36,730 nucleotides of DNA from UMGS1663 sp963621995 (GCA_963621995.1 CAVFFZ010000012.1:1-36730), one strand, 5' to 3'; shown: positions 23,233 through 31,858, numbered from the stretch's first letter. Translations and numbers: made by a program. The notes: generated from the sequence alone by a model not told the origin.

Positions 23233-24912
23233 TTCTATTTTTTCTATTACATTATTTATTTCTATTACTTCTACTTCTTCTGAATTTCTTAATTTAAATT
23301 CAATTTTGTCTTCTTCAACTTTTTTGCCAACTGTTATTCTTACTGGAATTCCAATTAAGTCCATATCGTTGAATTTCACTCCTGGTCTTTCATTTCTGTC
23401 ATCTAATATTGTATCTATTCCCATGTTTTGCAATTTTTCATATAAATCGTTTGCTACTTTTACTTGTTTTTCGTCTTTTCCGCTAATTAATACTATAGCA
23501 ACTTTAAATGGTGCTATATTGGCTGGCCAAATTATACCTTTTTCATCATGATTTTGTTCTACTATTGCTGCTATAATTCTTTCTATTCCTATTCCATAGC
23601 ATCCCATAACTACTGGTTTTAACTCATTATTTTCATTTGAGTAGTTTAATCCTAAACTTTCACTATATTTTGTTCCAAGTTTAAATGTATTTCCAACTTC
23701 TATTCCTTTTTTGAATACTAAATGACCTTTACCACAACAAGGGCAAATATCTCCTTCTTGTACATTTCTAATGTCTGCTACCATTTCTACTTTAAAGTCT
23801 TCTACATTTACATTTATATAATGATAATCTGTTTCATTAGCTCCTACTAAGAAGTTTTTCATATATTTTACACCATTATCCATTATAACTGGAATGTCTA
23901 AACCTATTGGTCCTGCAAAACCTATTTCTGCATTTGTAATTCTTCTTACATCTTCTGGTTCTGCTAAAGCTACTTCTTTTGCATTTAATAGTTTTTGTAA
24001 TTTTACTTCATTTACATCTTTGTTTCCTTGTACCATACATGCATAGAATTTGTCGTCTACTTTGTATATTAAAGTTTTTACAAATTTTGCTGGGTCTTCA
24101 TGTAAATATTCTGCTAATTCATCAATAGTTCCTACATGTGGTGTATTCATTTTTTCGTATTTTTTCTTTTCTTCTTTATTTTCTATTTCTTCATCTACAC
24201 ATTTACTAACTTCTATATTTGATGCATAATCACAATTATTACATAAAACTAAAATGTCTTCTCCTACATCTGTTATTGCTTGGAATTCTTCAGATAAAAG
24301 TCCTCCCATAACTCCTGTATCTGCTCTTACTACTACATAATTTAGTCCTACTTCTTTGCATATTTTATTATATGCTTCAAATTGTTTTTTATAAGATTTA
24401 TCTGATTCTTCTTGATTTATGTCAAAGCTATATGCATCTTTCATTGTAAATTCTCTTGTTCTAATTAGACCTAAACGTGGTCTTACTTCGTCACGATATT
24501 TATTTCCTATTTGATATAAAGTATATGGAAAATCTTTGTATGATTTTGCTTTCATCATTGAAGCTAATACAAAAAATTCCTCATGTGTTGGACCTAATAC
24601 ATATGGTCTATTGTATCTGTCATTTAATTTGAATATTGATGGTCCAAATAGTTCATATCTTCCTGATTTTTGGAAAACATCTATTGGTAAAAGCATTGGC
24701 ATTGTTACTTCTTGTGCCCCTGCCTCATTCATATTTTTTCTAACTATATTTTTAACGTTCTCATATACTTTTTGTCCTAATGGCATTTTCATATAAATAC
24801 CATTTCCTATTTTTTTGAACATTCCACTTTTTACAAGCAAATTTCCACTTGTAGATTCTTCATCTTTTACATCTTCTCTTAATGTATAAAAATAACTTTC
24901 ACTTAATTTCAT
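23194..24912 (-). CDS. proS: proline-tRNA ligase, C-terminus supplied by a repeat element
   Basis: Class II synthetase charging tRNA-Pro, 572 residues. The catalytic core (SGMFKKIGNGIYMKMPLG, GPTHEEFFVLASMM, TREFTMKDAYSF) is split by the bacterial editing insertion (about 225-400), then the motif MGCYGIGIERI and the anticodon-binding domain (APFKVAIVLISGKDEKQVKV onward). The last 12 residues, RTFGDGSLLSFT, and the stop are exactly the 39-base arm of the palindromic element. Before the insertion the protein would have ended near VIEKIE. GAGGAG precedes the ATG. Confidence 0.95.
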   Translation of the reverse strand: MKLSESYFYTLREDVKDEESTSGNLLVKSGMFKKIGNGIYMKMPLGQKVYENVKNIVRKNMNEAGAQEVTMPMLLPIDVFQKSGRYELFGPSIFKLNDRYNRPYVLGPTHEEFFVLASMMKAKSYKDFPYTLYQIGNKYRDEVRPRLGLIRTREFTMKDAYSFDINQEESDKSYKKQFEAYNKICKEVGLNYVVVRADTGVMGGLLSEEFQAITDVGEDILVLCNNCDYASNIEVSKCVDEEIENKEEKKKYEKMNTPHVGTIDELAEYLHEDPAKFVKTLIYKVDDKFYACMVQGNKDVNEVKLQKLLNAKEVALAEPEDVRRITNAEIGFAGPIGLDIPVIMDNGVKYMKNFLVGANETDYHYINVNVEDFKVEMVADIRNVQEGDICPCCGKGHLVFKKGIEVGNTFKLGTKYSESLGLNYSNENNELKPVVMGCYGIGIERIIAAIVEQNHDEKGIIWPANIAPFKVAIVLISGKDEKQVKVANDLYEKLQNMGIDTILDDRNERPGVKFNDMDLIGIPVRITVGKKVEEDKIEFKLRNSEEVEVIEINNVIEKIERTFGDGSLLSFT

Positions 24913-25012
24913 TTTTTGCTCCTCTTTTCTTTAAATTTTCTAGTTCCAATTGCAAACGTAAATACTCCTTGCATACATTTTTTGAATACACACAAAGTCT
25001 CTCACATTCAAT
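24899..25012 (-). CDS. possible short ORF between scpB and proS
   Basis: A frame overlapping the proS start by 14 bases reads IECERLCVYSKNVCKEYLRL and QLELENLKKRGAKNEIK. It has coding-like composition and regularly spaced cysteines, and would couple scpB to proS. No ATG is available: candidates are GTG at 24991 or an ATT at 25012. It may be a relic of a longer small protein. Low confidence. Confidence 0.3.
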   Translation of the reverse strand: MECERLCVYSKNVCKEYLRLQLELENLKKRGAKNEIK

Positions 25013-25022
25013 TTCATTTATT

Positions 25023-25673
25023 TTATTCTTCCCTTTCGGGCATTGGAGCCTCTATTTTTTCTTCTTTATTTTCTTCTTGTTGTTCTACTTCTTCTTTTTC
25101 TGTTTCTTCACTATTTTCTTTTATAATGTCGTCTATTACAATTTGTTGATTTTCGTCTAATTTATATCTTGGAAGTTCTGGTAAATCTTCTAAAGACGTA
25201 ATACCAAACATTTTTAAAAATTCATTAGTTACACTGTACATGCTTGGTCTTCCTGGTGCATCTGCCTTTCCTACATTTTCAATAAGGTTATATTCTAATA
25301 ATTTATACATCGTTCCGTCTGAGTTAACACCACGAATTGCTTCTATTTCTGCTCTTGTAATTTTAGGATTATACGCAATAATTGACAATGTTTCTAAAGC
25401 TGCATTTGATAAATTGGGTTTACTTCTTTTATCAAATATTGGATAAATATATTCATAATATTCTTTTTTTGTAGTCAATTGAATTGTATCATTAATTTTT
25501 ATTATTTCAATTCCTCTTCCAGCTTTTTCATAATCTTGTTTCATACTTTCGATAATCGCAAAAAGGTCTTCACTACTCAATTCTAATGCAGACATTAATT
25601 CTTTTATTTGTACTTCTCTTCCACAAGCAAACAAAATTGCTTCAATTATGGCTTTTGCTTTTTCTATTTCCAT
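25023..25673 (-). CDS. scpB: segregation and condensation protein B
   Basis: A 216-residue subunit of the SMC-ScpA-ScpB complex that compacts and segregates the chromosome. The two winged-helix domains are visible: MEIEKAKAIIEAILFACGRE to about residue 85, and NAALETLSIIAYNPKITRAE with GRPSMYSVTNEFLKMFG. A strongly acidic tail of about 45 residues follows the conserved core and is longer than usual. ScpA is not adjacent, unlike in many Firmicutes. It lies upstream of proS in the same orientation. Confidence 0.94.
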   Translation of the reverse strand: MEIEKAKAIIEAILFACGREVQIKELMSALELSSEDLFAIIESMKQDYEKAGRGIEIIKINDTIQLTTKKEYYEYIYPIFDKRSKPNLSNAALETLSIIAYNPKITRAEIEAIRGVNSDGTMYKLLEYNLIENVGKADAPGRPSMYSVTNEFLKMFGITSLEDLPELPRYKLDENQQIVIDDIIKENSEETEKEEVEQQEENKEEKIEAPMPEREE

Positions 25674-25732
25674 AATATAACTCCTTTTTTACATTGGTAT
25701 TATTATCGCACGAAAATAGCTGTATGTCAATA

Positions 25733-25766
25733 ATAAAGCTACAGTTTTAACTTACTGTAGCTTTAT
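25733..25766 (-). terminator. terminator after spoIVFB
   Basis: ATAAAGCTACAGT (25733-25745) and ACTGTAGCTTTAT (25754-25766) form a perfect 13-bp stem whose 8-base loop includes part of the spoIVFB stop; the minus strand continues TATTGACA. Confidence 0.7.
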
Positions 25767-26427
25767 CTGTTTTTTCTATATTTTTTATTTTTTCATAAAT
25801 CTTTTGCTTTGTTCTATACCTTTTGTTTTCTGAAATTACTAAATACCACAAATATGCAAGTATAAGTAAAATTGCTATATTTTTTAAATTTAAAATTACT
25901 ATACTGCTAATTGCCGTTAACATACTAATAGTAACGTTTGAAATCATATAACTATATCTATATGCTTCTTTTCTTCCAAATAATATATGTAATATTCCTT
26001 TTGCTATTCTTCCACCATCTAAAGGATAAATTGGTATTAAATTAAATATTGCAATTAAAATATTTGCATATATAACTATATCTCTGCTTATTCCAAAAAA
26101 TGATATTGGAAATAATAAAAATGTAATTATAAATAGTAGGTTTGTAATTGGTCCACTCGCAGCAATAATAATCTTTTTTAGTGTTAGTAAAGTACCCTTT
26201 TTTATTTTTTTATTATAATTTTCTAACTTACTTTCAAATCCAACAGATAATCCTAAAGGCATTATTTCTAAACTATTTGGTTTAAATCCTAAAAGTATTC
26301 CTGCTAGCATATGTCCTAGTTCATGAAATAGTGCAAATAGCATTAATATACCATAAATTTCAATTTGTCTTGTTACTATAAAGATAGCAATAAATACAAA
26401 TATTTTTAAATGTAATCTTATTTTCAA
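25747..26427 (-). CDS. spoIVFB: M50-family intramembrane protease, SpoIVFB-like
   Basis: A 226-residue polytopic site-2-type metalloprotease. The zinc motif HELGH is at 35-39 and the third ligand Asp137 lies in NLIPIYPLDGGR; about six hydrophobic segments surround them. SpoIVFB cleaves pro-sigma-K in the mother cell. The M23 protein upstream matches the partner SpoIVFA, which strengthens the assignment over a generic M50 protease. The start is TTG 26427, preceded by GAGGAG. The 106-base gap to the upstream gene holds a 10-bp inverted repeat (26451-26460 with 26493-26502). Confidence 0.82.
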   Translation of the reverse strand: MKIRLHLKIFVFIAIFIVTRQIEIYGILMLFALFHELGHMLAGILLGFKPNSLEIMPLGLSVGFESKLENYNKKIKKGTLLTLKKIIIAASGPITNLLFIITFLLFPISFFGISRDIVIYANILIAIFNLIPIYPLDGGRIAKGILHILFGRKEAYRYSYMISNVTISMLTAISSIVILNLKNIAILLILAYLWYLVISENKRYRTKQKIYEKIKNIEKTDKATVS

Positions 26428-26533
26428 TTTGATTCTCCTCGTATAATATATTTACAATCAATTTTATATTTTTAAAAATTACATTAAATTAATGATTGTA
26501 AAGAAAATTTAATGACATTTTACTAAGTGCCTT

Positions 26534-27442
26534 TTAAAAATCCATTATATATTCTGGATTAACAACTCTATTTTCTCTTCTTACCTCAAAATGTAAATGA
26601 GGGCCTGTAGCATTACCTGTAGATCCTACTTCTCCTATTTGCTCTCCTTGTGATATTTTATCTCCTTGTTTTACATATATTGTTTGGCAATGTGCATAAA
26701 TTGTTATAACTTCACCATTTTGAATATATACATGATTTCCATATCCTCCTTCTGATGAAACAAATGTAACTTCTCCTTCCATTGCTGCAACAAATTTTGT
26801 TCCTGCATTTACTGCTATATCTATACCTGCATGATTTGCAGATACAATTTCAGTTGGTGTTCTTGCTCCATATCTTGAACTTATTGTTCCTTTTAGTGGC
26901 AATGTAAAACTATAATTTTCTTTAATATAATTTGCATCTATTTCCATTTGCGACAAAGATTCTTGGCTTTGTTGTTCTTCATCTGCAGAAGTTTCAGTTG
27001 TTGCACTAAGCACATCATTATCTTCTCCCCCTCCAATTCCTCCTTCCACTTGTTCATCTAATGCTGTTTCATTAGTTATTTCATTCGTTGTTTCATTGTT
27101 TTCTTTTACTATTAGTCCTTTTAAATTATTGTTATAATAATCACCTGCTTTTGTATACAATTCCTGAAAATTAATATCATATGACAAAAACTCTCTTGTT
27201 TTTGTCATTACATCTTCTGAAAATATGTAATTTGAATTTTTTATCATATAAAATATAAAATATATTAATAGACATATTGCAATTTGCAAAATAAGTTTTT
27301 TAAATAACATATATTCTTTTTTGGTATTTGTATTTACATGACTTGTCGAAACTCGAACACCACTATTATTTTGCATTTTTCTTCTTTGATAAATTTCTTC
27401 AGCTTTTCTTATTCTTTCTTCTGCACTTAAGGCTCTTTCCAA
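26534..27442 (-). CDS. spoIVFA: M23/LytM-domain membrane protein, SpoIVFA-like
   Basis: A 302-residue protein with a charged cytoplasmic N-terminus (1-45), one transmembrane helix (about 47-67), an extracytoplasmic linker rich in Glu/Thr/Gly (110-165), and a C-terminal LytM domain. All metal ligands appear present: H204 and D208 (NHAGID), H251 (YAHC), H282 and H284 (PHLHFEV), so the domain could be catalytic. SpoIVFA anchors and inhibits SpoIVFB; gene order and topology agree. A SpoIIQ-type or general cell-wall peptidase is the alternative. Confidence 0.75.
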   Translation of the reverse strand: MERALSAEERIRKAEEIYQRRKMQNNSGVRVSTSHVNTNTKKEYMLFKKLILQIAICLLIYFIFYMIKNSNYIFSEDVMTKTREFLSYDINFQELYTKAGDYYNNNLKGLIVKENNETTNEITNETALDEQVEGGIGGGEDNDVLSATTETSADEEQQSQESLSQMEIDANYIKENYSFTLPLKGTISSRYGARTPTEIVSANHAGIDIAVNAGTKFVAAMEGEVTFVSSEGGYGNHVYIQNGEVITIYAHCQTIYVKQGDKISQGEQIGEVGSTGNATGPHLHFEVRRENRVVNPEYIMDF

Positions 27443-27600
27443 ACACTTGCACCTCTTCCTTAGTTTTAACTTTGTTTTATTTATATGCTTGTTTTACTTT
27501 TTTATGACTATTTGTTTTTTTCTAAATTTTAATGATAACTTAAAATTTAGAATTTTTTAAAGTTTTTAAGTCTATCCTGAAAATTTACTTTAATAAATGC

Positions 27601-27652
27601 AAAAAAACTAGCCAAATCTCTATTTGTTCGAGATTTTGACTAGCTTTTTTTG
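27601..27652 (-). terminator. terminator after the 27717-28061 gene
   Basis: AAAAAAACTAGCCAAATCTC (27601-27620) and GAGATTTTGACTAGCTTTTTT pair with a bulge, giving T-tracts on both strands. It lies next to the small repeat element at 27664-27725. Confidence 0.7.
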
Positions 27653-27663
27653 ATCTACTAATA

Positions 27664-27725
27664 CTAAAGTGTCCCCAGTGTTCCGATTTCGGAACAAAAA
27701 AGACCGTCCCTAGTGCTCACTTTAG
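27664..27725. repeat. 62-bp palindromic element related to the GGGGACGG family
   Basis: CTAAAGTG (27664-27671) and CACTTTAG (27718-27725) are perfect ends; GTTCCGA-TT-TCGGAAC forms an inner hairpin (about 27680-27695). The minus strand contains GGGACGGTC followed by TTTTTTGTTCC, echoing the GGGGACGGGTC and TTTTGTCC of the two larger elements. Its end supplies the last two codons and the stop of the adjacent gene. Confidence 0.7.
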
Positions 27726-28061
27726 CAATATTGACCATAAACTTAATGCACTAAATATTGCTAAAAATATAGTAAGTGCTTTTAACCTTTTATATTTTTC
27801 CTTTATCTTTTTACTTCCTATTTCTATTTCATATTCTTTCTTTTCTATTTTAGAAATATAGTCTTCTACTATCATTTCTGCCTCTTTTATTGCATATTTC
27901 TTCCCATCTATTTTTTCTTTTTTTGAACTTACTTTTTTATTTTCTATCTTCTCTAGCTTATGTATTTTTACATTATCTTTAAATACAATATAAGCTTCTT
28001 CTATCATATTTGATGGCAAATTTCTTAATATAACCATATTTTTCATTGTATTTGTATCCAT
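27717..28061 (-). CDS. small protein with C-terminal membrane anchor, unknown
   Basis: A 114-residue Lys/Glu-rich protein with an N-terminal segment (NMVILRNLPSNMIEEAYIVF), a basic middle and a hydrophobic C-terminal helix (about 95-112, LTIFLAIFSALSLWSIL), suggesting a tail-anchored protein. No family recognised. GAGAGGG before ATG 28061 fixes the start; the upstream GTG lies within that site. The final Leu-Lys and the TGA come from the palindromic repeat. Its neighbours yyaC and spoIVFA suggest, but do not prove, a sporulation role. Confidence 0.65.
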   Translation of the reverse strand: MDTNTMKNMVILRNLPSNMIEEAYIVFKDNVKIHKLEKIENKKVSSKKEKIDGKKYAIKEAEMIVEDYISKIEKKEYEIEIGSKKIKEKYKRLKALTIFLAIFSALSLWSILLK

Positions 28062-28125
28062 ATAAAACACCCTCTCTTTTGTTTATATAGATTTTTTCCA
28101 TTCTTACCATAAATATACTTTTATT

Positions 28126-28716
28126 TTATCCATATTTAATAATTTCTACAATTCCTTCTGCTACCATACTTGCCATTCTTATTACTACATTAAGTGATAC
28201 GTTTTGTAAAACTGTAAAATTGTAATAAGGCAATTTGTTATTTTTTCCAACAACAGCCTTTATGCTTAAATCTCCTATTTCTATTTTATTTTTATTTAGC
28301 CCTTTACCTAACATTGTTTTTTCTTTACTTACGAATACTTTTCCAATATTTTCTTTTTTAGAAAGTGCTGCATCTATAACAATAGTGCATGCGTTAGGAT
28401 GTCTATTTTTTATAATTTCTATTACATTTTCAATATTTGTATAACATATATTTTTTTCCAAACTTCCATATATGTTGATATTAAATATATTATAATTTTC
28501 TAATAATTCTTTTAGTTTACTACCAACTATTGGTCCAAAGCAATCTCCTGTCATTCGATCTGTGCCAATACAAATAAATACTAATTCTAGATAACCTTGT
28601 TTTTTTCTTTCTTCATATATTAAATTTCTAAAATCACTTATAAATTTTTCTTTTCCCTCATTTTCCTGTTCTTCATAAGAATAATAGTCTAAGTTCATTT
28701 CTTTTTGTATAATCAA
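28126..28716 (-). CDS. yyaC: YyaC-type spore protease-like protein (DUF1256)
   Basis: A 196-residue sporulation protein related to the germination protease fold. Recognisable blocks are FICIGTDRMTGDCFGPIVGS (48-67), NIYGSLEKNICY and CTIVIDAALSKKENIGKVFV, followed by a C-terminal helix. Function in Bacillus is poorly defined; the gene is a marker of spore formers. The start is uncertain: TTG 28716 has GGAGAG about 20 bases upstream, while ATG 28698 lacks a clear site. Confidence 0.8.
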   Translation of the reverse strand: MIIQKEMNLDYYSYEEQENEGKEKFISDFRNLIYEERKKQGYLELVFICIGTDRMTGDCFGPIVGSKLKELLENYNIFNINIYGSLEKNICYTNIENVIEIIKNRHPNACTIVIDAALSKKENIGKVFVSKEKTMLGKGLNKNKIEIGDLSIKAVVGKNNKLPYYNFTVLQNVSLNVVIRMASMVAEGIVEIIKYG

Positions 28717-28797
28717 ATTATATATTTTAATTATACTCTCCTTTCCTATTAATTTTTTCTTACAATAAACTATGTAAAAAAATACAATTTATTCCTA

Positions 28798-29040
28798 TTA
28801 TCTTCTTGGAGTAATAATAATATTCACTTTACTATCATTCTGATATTTTTTTATTATATCTTCTGAAAATCCTGCCATTTCATTAGATAAAATTATTGTT
28901 TTATAATCCTCATTAATTAATTGTTTTATTGCACTATCTACATCTTCTGGATTTTCTAATTTACATACATTCATTCCTAATTTTTCTGCTGTTATAAAAT
29001 TTTTATTATCATTTTCTTGTTTTATCCATGATATTTTCAT
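28798..29040 (-). CDS. V-type ATPase subunit F-like small protein
   Basis: About 80 residues with alternating strands and helices: EKLGMNVCKLENPEDVDSAI and then KTIILSNEMAGF, ending VNIIITPRR. This pattern resembles the subunit F (NtpG/AtpF-type) fold of V/A-ATPases, but no other ATPase gene is nearby, so the role is unclear. ATG 29040 (MKISWIK) is preferred, with AAAGGA upstream; two earlier in-frame ATGs are weaker. Confidence 0.5.
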   Translation of the reverse strand: MKISWIKQENDNKNFITAEKLGMNVCKLENPEDVDSAIKQLINEDYKTIILSNEMAGFSEDIIKKYQNDSKVNIIITPRR

Positions 29041-29130
29041 TTTTAATTTCATTCCTTTCTCATTTAGTTCAAAGGTATATATGCTCATTTTTTATTTTAT
29101 TTTTTCTTTTTCTTCTTATTTTATGCAAAG

Positions 29131-29162
29131 AAAAAAGGATATAAAAATTTATACCCTCTTTT
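29131..29162 (-). terminator. terminator after the 29193-29408 gene
   Basis: AAAAAAGGATATAAA (29131-29145) pairs imperfectly with TTTATACCCTCTTTT (29148-29162); on the minus strand the hairpin is followed by a T-rich tract. Confidence 0.55.
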
Positions 29163-29192
29163 CACACTATTTAGTTGTTTTTTATAGGAGTT

Positions 29193-29408
29193 TTACACAG
29201 CTGGCTCAATCTGAACCATGTCTCCATATTGTAAGTAAAAATCTCCATTTTCTTTTATGACATAAACGTTTACAAAGATTTTTTTGTGGTGTTTTTTTAT
29301 AACTCCACCAACTCTTACAACATTTCCTTCCCGTACTCTAGTTGGGGAAATTACTTTTCCCTTCTTTGAAAGAAATGTAGCTTCTGTGATTTTGTAGCTT
29401 TTTTTCAT
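29193..29408 (-). CDS. 71-residue beta-rich basic protein, unknown
   Basis: MKKSYKITEATFLSKKGKVI followed by repeated short strands and a basic KKHHKKIF patch suggests a small SH3-like or OB-like barrel that could bind nucleic acid. I recognise no family. A GGAGAGG site upstream supports the start. It diverges from mscL; its promoter should lie in the shared AT-rich region 29409-29553. Confidence 0.65.
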   Translation of the reverse strand: MKKSYKITEATFLSKKGKVISPTRVREGNVVRVGGVIKKHHKKIFVNVYVIKENGDFYLQYGDMVQIEPAV

Positions 29409-29486
29409 GTTGCCTCTCCTTTATTAAATTATAATATACATTCATTACACTATATTTTATGTAAAATTGCAAATTTTCACATATTA

Positions 29487-29515
29487 TTGACTTTTTTCTG
29501 ATTTTATTTTATCAT
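29487..29515 (+). promoter_or_regulatory. sigma-A promoter of mscL
   Basis: TTGACT (29487-29492), 17 bases, TATCAT (29510-29515), 39 bases before the mscL ATG. Confidence 0.65.
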
Positions 29516-29553
29516 TTTATAAACTTATATGTTAGAAAAGGAGTGTTTTTAAT

Positions 29554-30036
29554 ATGTTAAAAGAATTTAAAGAATTTGCATTAAAAGGAAATATTATGGA
29601 TATGGCAATAGGTGTTATTATCGGTGGTGCCTTTCAAAAAATAGTTACTTCTTTAGTTAATGATATAATTATGCCTGCTATTTCTATTTTTACTGGAAAA
29701 GTTGATTTTTCAGATTTAGTTGTTACAGTAGGTAGCTCTTCAATTAAGTATGGCTCTTTTATTACTACAATTGTTGACTTTTTAATTATCGCTTTTTCTA
29801 TTTTTATTGCTATTCGTACTATTAACAAACTAAATGATAGAGCTAAACAAGATCTAGATAAAATGTCTAAAAAGACTAAACTTTTTAAAGGTAAGAAGAA
29901 GAAAGAAGAGCCTATTCCAGAGCCAACTACAAAGATATGTCCTTATTGTTTATCTGAAGTAAATATAAAAGCTACAAGATGTCCTCATTGTACATCTGAA
30001 TTAACTGTAGAAGAAAAGGTTAAAGAAAACAAATAA
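29554..30036 (+). CDS. mscL: large-conductance mechanosensitive channel with C-terminal zinc ribbon
   Basis: Homopentameric channel that opens under membrane tension in osmotic downshock. The first 95 residues are typical MscL: amphipathic N-terminus (LKEFKEFALKGNIMDMAIGV), TM1 with the GVIIGGAF pore helix, a short periplasmic loop, and TM2 (70-92). Instead of the usual short C-terminal helix it continues through a Lys-rich linker to a zinc ribbon, CPYC (129-132) and CPHC (143-146). At 160 residues it is longer than normal. AAAGGAG precedes the ATG. Confidence 0.93.
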   Translation: MLKEFKEFALKGNIMDMAIGVIIGGAFQKIVTSLVNDIIMPAISIFTGKVDFSDLVVTVGSSSIKYGSFITTIVDFLIIAFSIFIAIRTINKLNDRAKQDLDKMSKKTKLFKGKKKKEEPIPEPTTKICPYCLSEVNIKATRCPHCTSELTVEEKVKENK

Positions 30037-30135
30037 CTAGTTTCAATATTTATCTGACAATTATTATACAAATGTGTATAATAAAAATAGGAAATGGAGA
30101 AACCACAAACGTGGTTTGCCTATATAGAATATGTA

Positions 30136-30168
30136 AAAACACATCTACAAATTACAGATGTGTTTTTT
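30136..30168. terminator. bidirectional terminator between mscL and spo0A
   Basis: AAAACACATCT (30136-30146) and AGATGTGTTTT (30156-30166) form a perfect 11-bp stem with T-tracts on both strands. A second nested hairpin (AAACCAC 30101-30107 with GTGGTTT 30112-30118, within an ATAGG/CCTAT outer pair) lies just left of it; its role is unknown. Confidence 0.75.
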
Positions 30169-30271
30169 ATTTGTATTTGTTTTTTATGTTTATTGGTCTA
30201 AAATATGCTTTATAGGCATATAAATATAAATTTTATTTTATAAAATCTATATACTTTTTTATATTACTTCA

Positions 30272-31090
30272 TTACGCTGTTTTTAGCTCTAGTCTTAATT
30301 TATCAGCAATCATTGCTATAAATTCACTATTTGTTGGCTTTCCTTTAGCAGCTGAAACCGTGTATCCAAAGATACTTTCTACTGTATCTGTTTGGCCTCT
30401 TCCCCATGCAACTTCTATTGCATGGCGTATTGCTCTTTCTACTCTAGAAGGAGTTGTTTTATATTTTTCTGCGATTTCTGGGTATAATTGTTTTGTTATT
30501 TGATTTATTATATCTATATCGTTTACTACCATCATTATTGCTTCTCTTAAATATTGGTAACCTTTTATATGTGCAGGTACACCAACTTCGTGTATTACAT
30601 TTGTAACAAGTGCTTCTAAATTATTCTCATCTTTCTTGCTTTCTGGTGCAAGTTCAATATATTGTTGTTTAATTTCTCTACTTGCAAAGCTACCTTTTGC
30701 AGTTCCTGGTTCATAAAATTTAAATTCTTTTATTCTCTTCATTAATATATTAATGTCAAATGGTTTTACTATGTAATATTCCGCACCTAAATTGATAGCT
30801 TTTTGTGTTATTTTGTCTTGACCTACAGCTGAAAGCATTATGCATAATGGCATTTTTTCTACTGGATTTAAGTTTAATGTTTCTAAAACTCCTAATCCGT
30901 CTAAATGTGGCATAATAACATCTAATAATACAACATCTGGTTGTTGTTCCTTTATCATTTTATATGCCTCATTACCATCCTTTGCAATGCCTATAACATC
31001 CATTTCTTCGTCTTTTGACAAGTTTTCATTTAATGTCATAGCAAACTCTACATTATCATCTGCAATTAAAACCCTAATCTTATTTTTCAC
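30272..31090 (-). CDS. spo0A: sporulation master regulator Spo0A
   Basis: A 272-residue response regulator. The receiver domain (1-125) has the acidic pocket DD (11-12), the phospho-acceptor Asp57 (VVLLDVIMPHLDG) and the conserved Lys in YYIVKPFD. The C-terminal DNA-binding domain includes the recognition region TTPSRVERAIRHAIEVAWGRG and GKPTNSEFIAMIADKLRLE. Phosphorylated Spo0A binds TGTCGAA-type boxes; a candidate pair lies at 32354-32490 in this window. spoIVB, the usual upstream neighbour, is absent. Start is GTG 31090 after GGGGG. Confidence 0.97.
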   Translation of the reverse strand: MKNKIRVLIADDNVEFAMTLNENLSKDEEMDVIGIAKDGNEAYKMIKEQQPDVVLLDVIMPHLDGLGVLETLNLNPVEKMPLCIMLSAVGQDKITQKAINLGAEYYIVKPFDINILMKRIKEFKFYEPGTAKGSFASREIKQQYIELAPESKKDENNLEALVTNVIHEVGVPAHIKGYQYLREAIMMVVNDIDIINQITKQLYPEIAEKYKTTPSRVERAIRHAIEVAWGRGQTDTVESIFGYTVSAAKGKPTNSEFIAMIADKLRLELKTA

Positions 31091-31138
31091 TTTTGTTTTC
31101 CCCCTAAAATAATTTTTTGTAAAATTTTTACATTTCGA

Positions 31139-31167
31139 ATTATAATATGTTTTATATAATTTTGCAA
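31139..31167 (-). promoter_or_regulatory. sigma-A promoter of spo0A
   Basis: Minus strand: TTGCAA (31167-31162), 17 bases, TATAAT (31144-31139), about 50 bases before the GTG start. No sigma-H element was recognised here. Confidence 0.65.
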
Positions 31168-31207
31168 TAGTTTTTTGGAAATTTTTTCAAGTTTTTGTAT
31201 TTTAAGT

Positions 31208-31858
31208 TTATATTTCAATATTTTTTCTTATGTTTTTTTCTTTTATGATGTCTAAATTTTCTATTTTTAATGTATTTTCCTTAATTAATTCATTTATTTT
31301 TGTTTTTTCTATATTGGTTATTTCTATTCTACTTTTTATTTTTTCATCATATATCACATTTATAATATTAATGTTATTTTTTTCACAATAATATTTAAAC
31401 TTTTCCCATTCATTATATGAGATAGTCACTTCTATTTCATAACCAATTTCTTCATTTACAATTTTGGCTTTTTTTAATGCACTAATAGTTGCCTCTGAAT
31501 ATGCTTTTACTAATCCTCCTGTACCAAGTAATATTCCTCCAAAATACCTAGTTACTACAACTAATATATTTGTTAATTCATTTTTAGTTATAATATTTAA
31601 CATAGGAGCTCCTGCCGACCCGCTTGGTTCTCCGTCATCTGACATTTTATTTACTAATCCATCTTTAGTCAAGATTGAATACGCATAGCAATTGTGTTTA
31701 GCATCATAGTATTTTTTTCTTATTTCTTTTAAAATATTTTCTATTTCTTCTTGTGTTTGGACATAATAAATATTAGCTATAAATTTTGATTTTTTTTCGA
31801 CTATTTGTGCTGAAGTATTTTCCGATATTGTTTTTGACACTTTAATTTTCCCTTGCAT
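31208..31858 (-). CDS. YigZ/IMPACT family protein
   Basis: A 216-residue protein of the UPF0029/Impact family. The N-terminal domain carries the family hallmark DDGEPSGSAGAPML with TRYFGGILLGTGGLVKAYS; the C-terminal part is the DUF1949-like ferredoxin-type domain. Eukaryotic relatives regulate GCN2; bacterial YvyE/YigZ roles are not settled. It lies upstream of spo0A with a 117-base gap containing the spo0A promoter. Confidence 0.93.
   Translation of the reverse strand: MQGKIKVSKTISENTSAQIVEKKSKFIANIYYVQTQEEIENILKEIRKKYYDAKHNCYAYSILTKDGLVNKMSDDGEPSGSAGAPMLNIITKNELTNILVVVTRYFGGILLGTGGLVKAYSEATISALKKAKIVNEEIGYEIEVTISYNEWEKFKYYCEKNNINIINVIYDEKIKSRIEITNIEKTKINELIKENTLKIENLDIIKEKNIRKNIEI

Noticed and set aside
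27340..27352. Spo0A box (TTGTCGAAA) inside spoIVFA
   Set aside because: It lies within the coding sequence away from any promoter; likely chance.
30091..30125. Riboswitch between mscL and spo0A
   Set aside because: The small nested hairpin superficially recalls a fluoride-type fold, but the key sequences are missing and it lies downstream of mscL and spo0A, not upstream of a gene.
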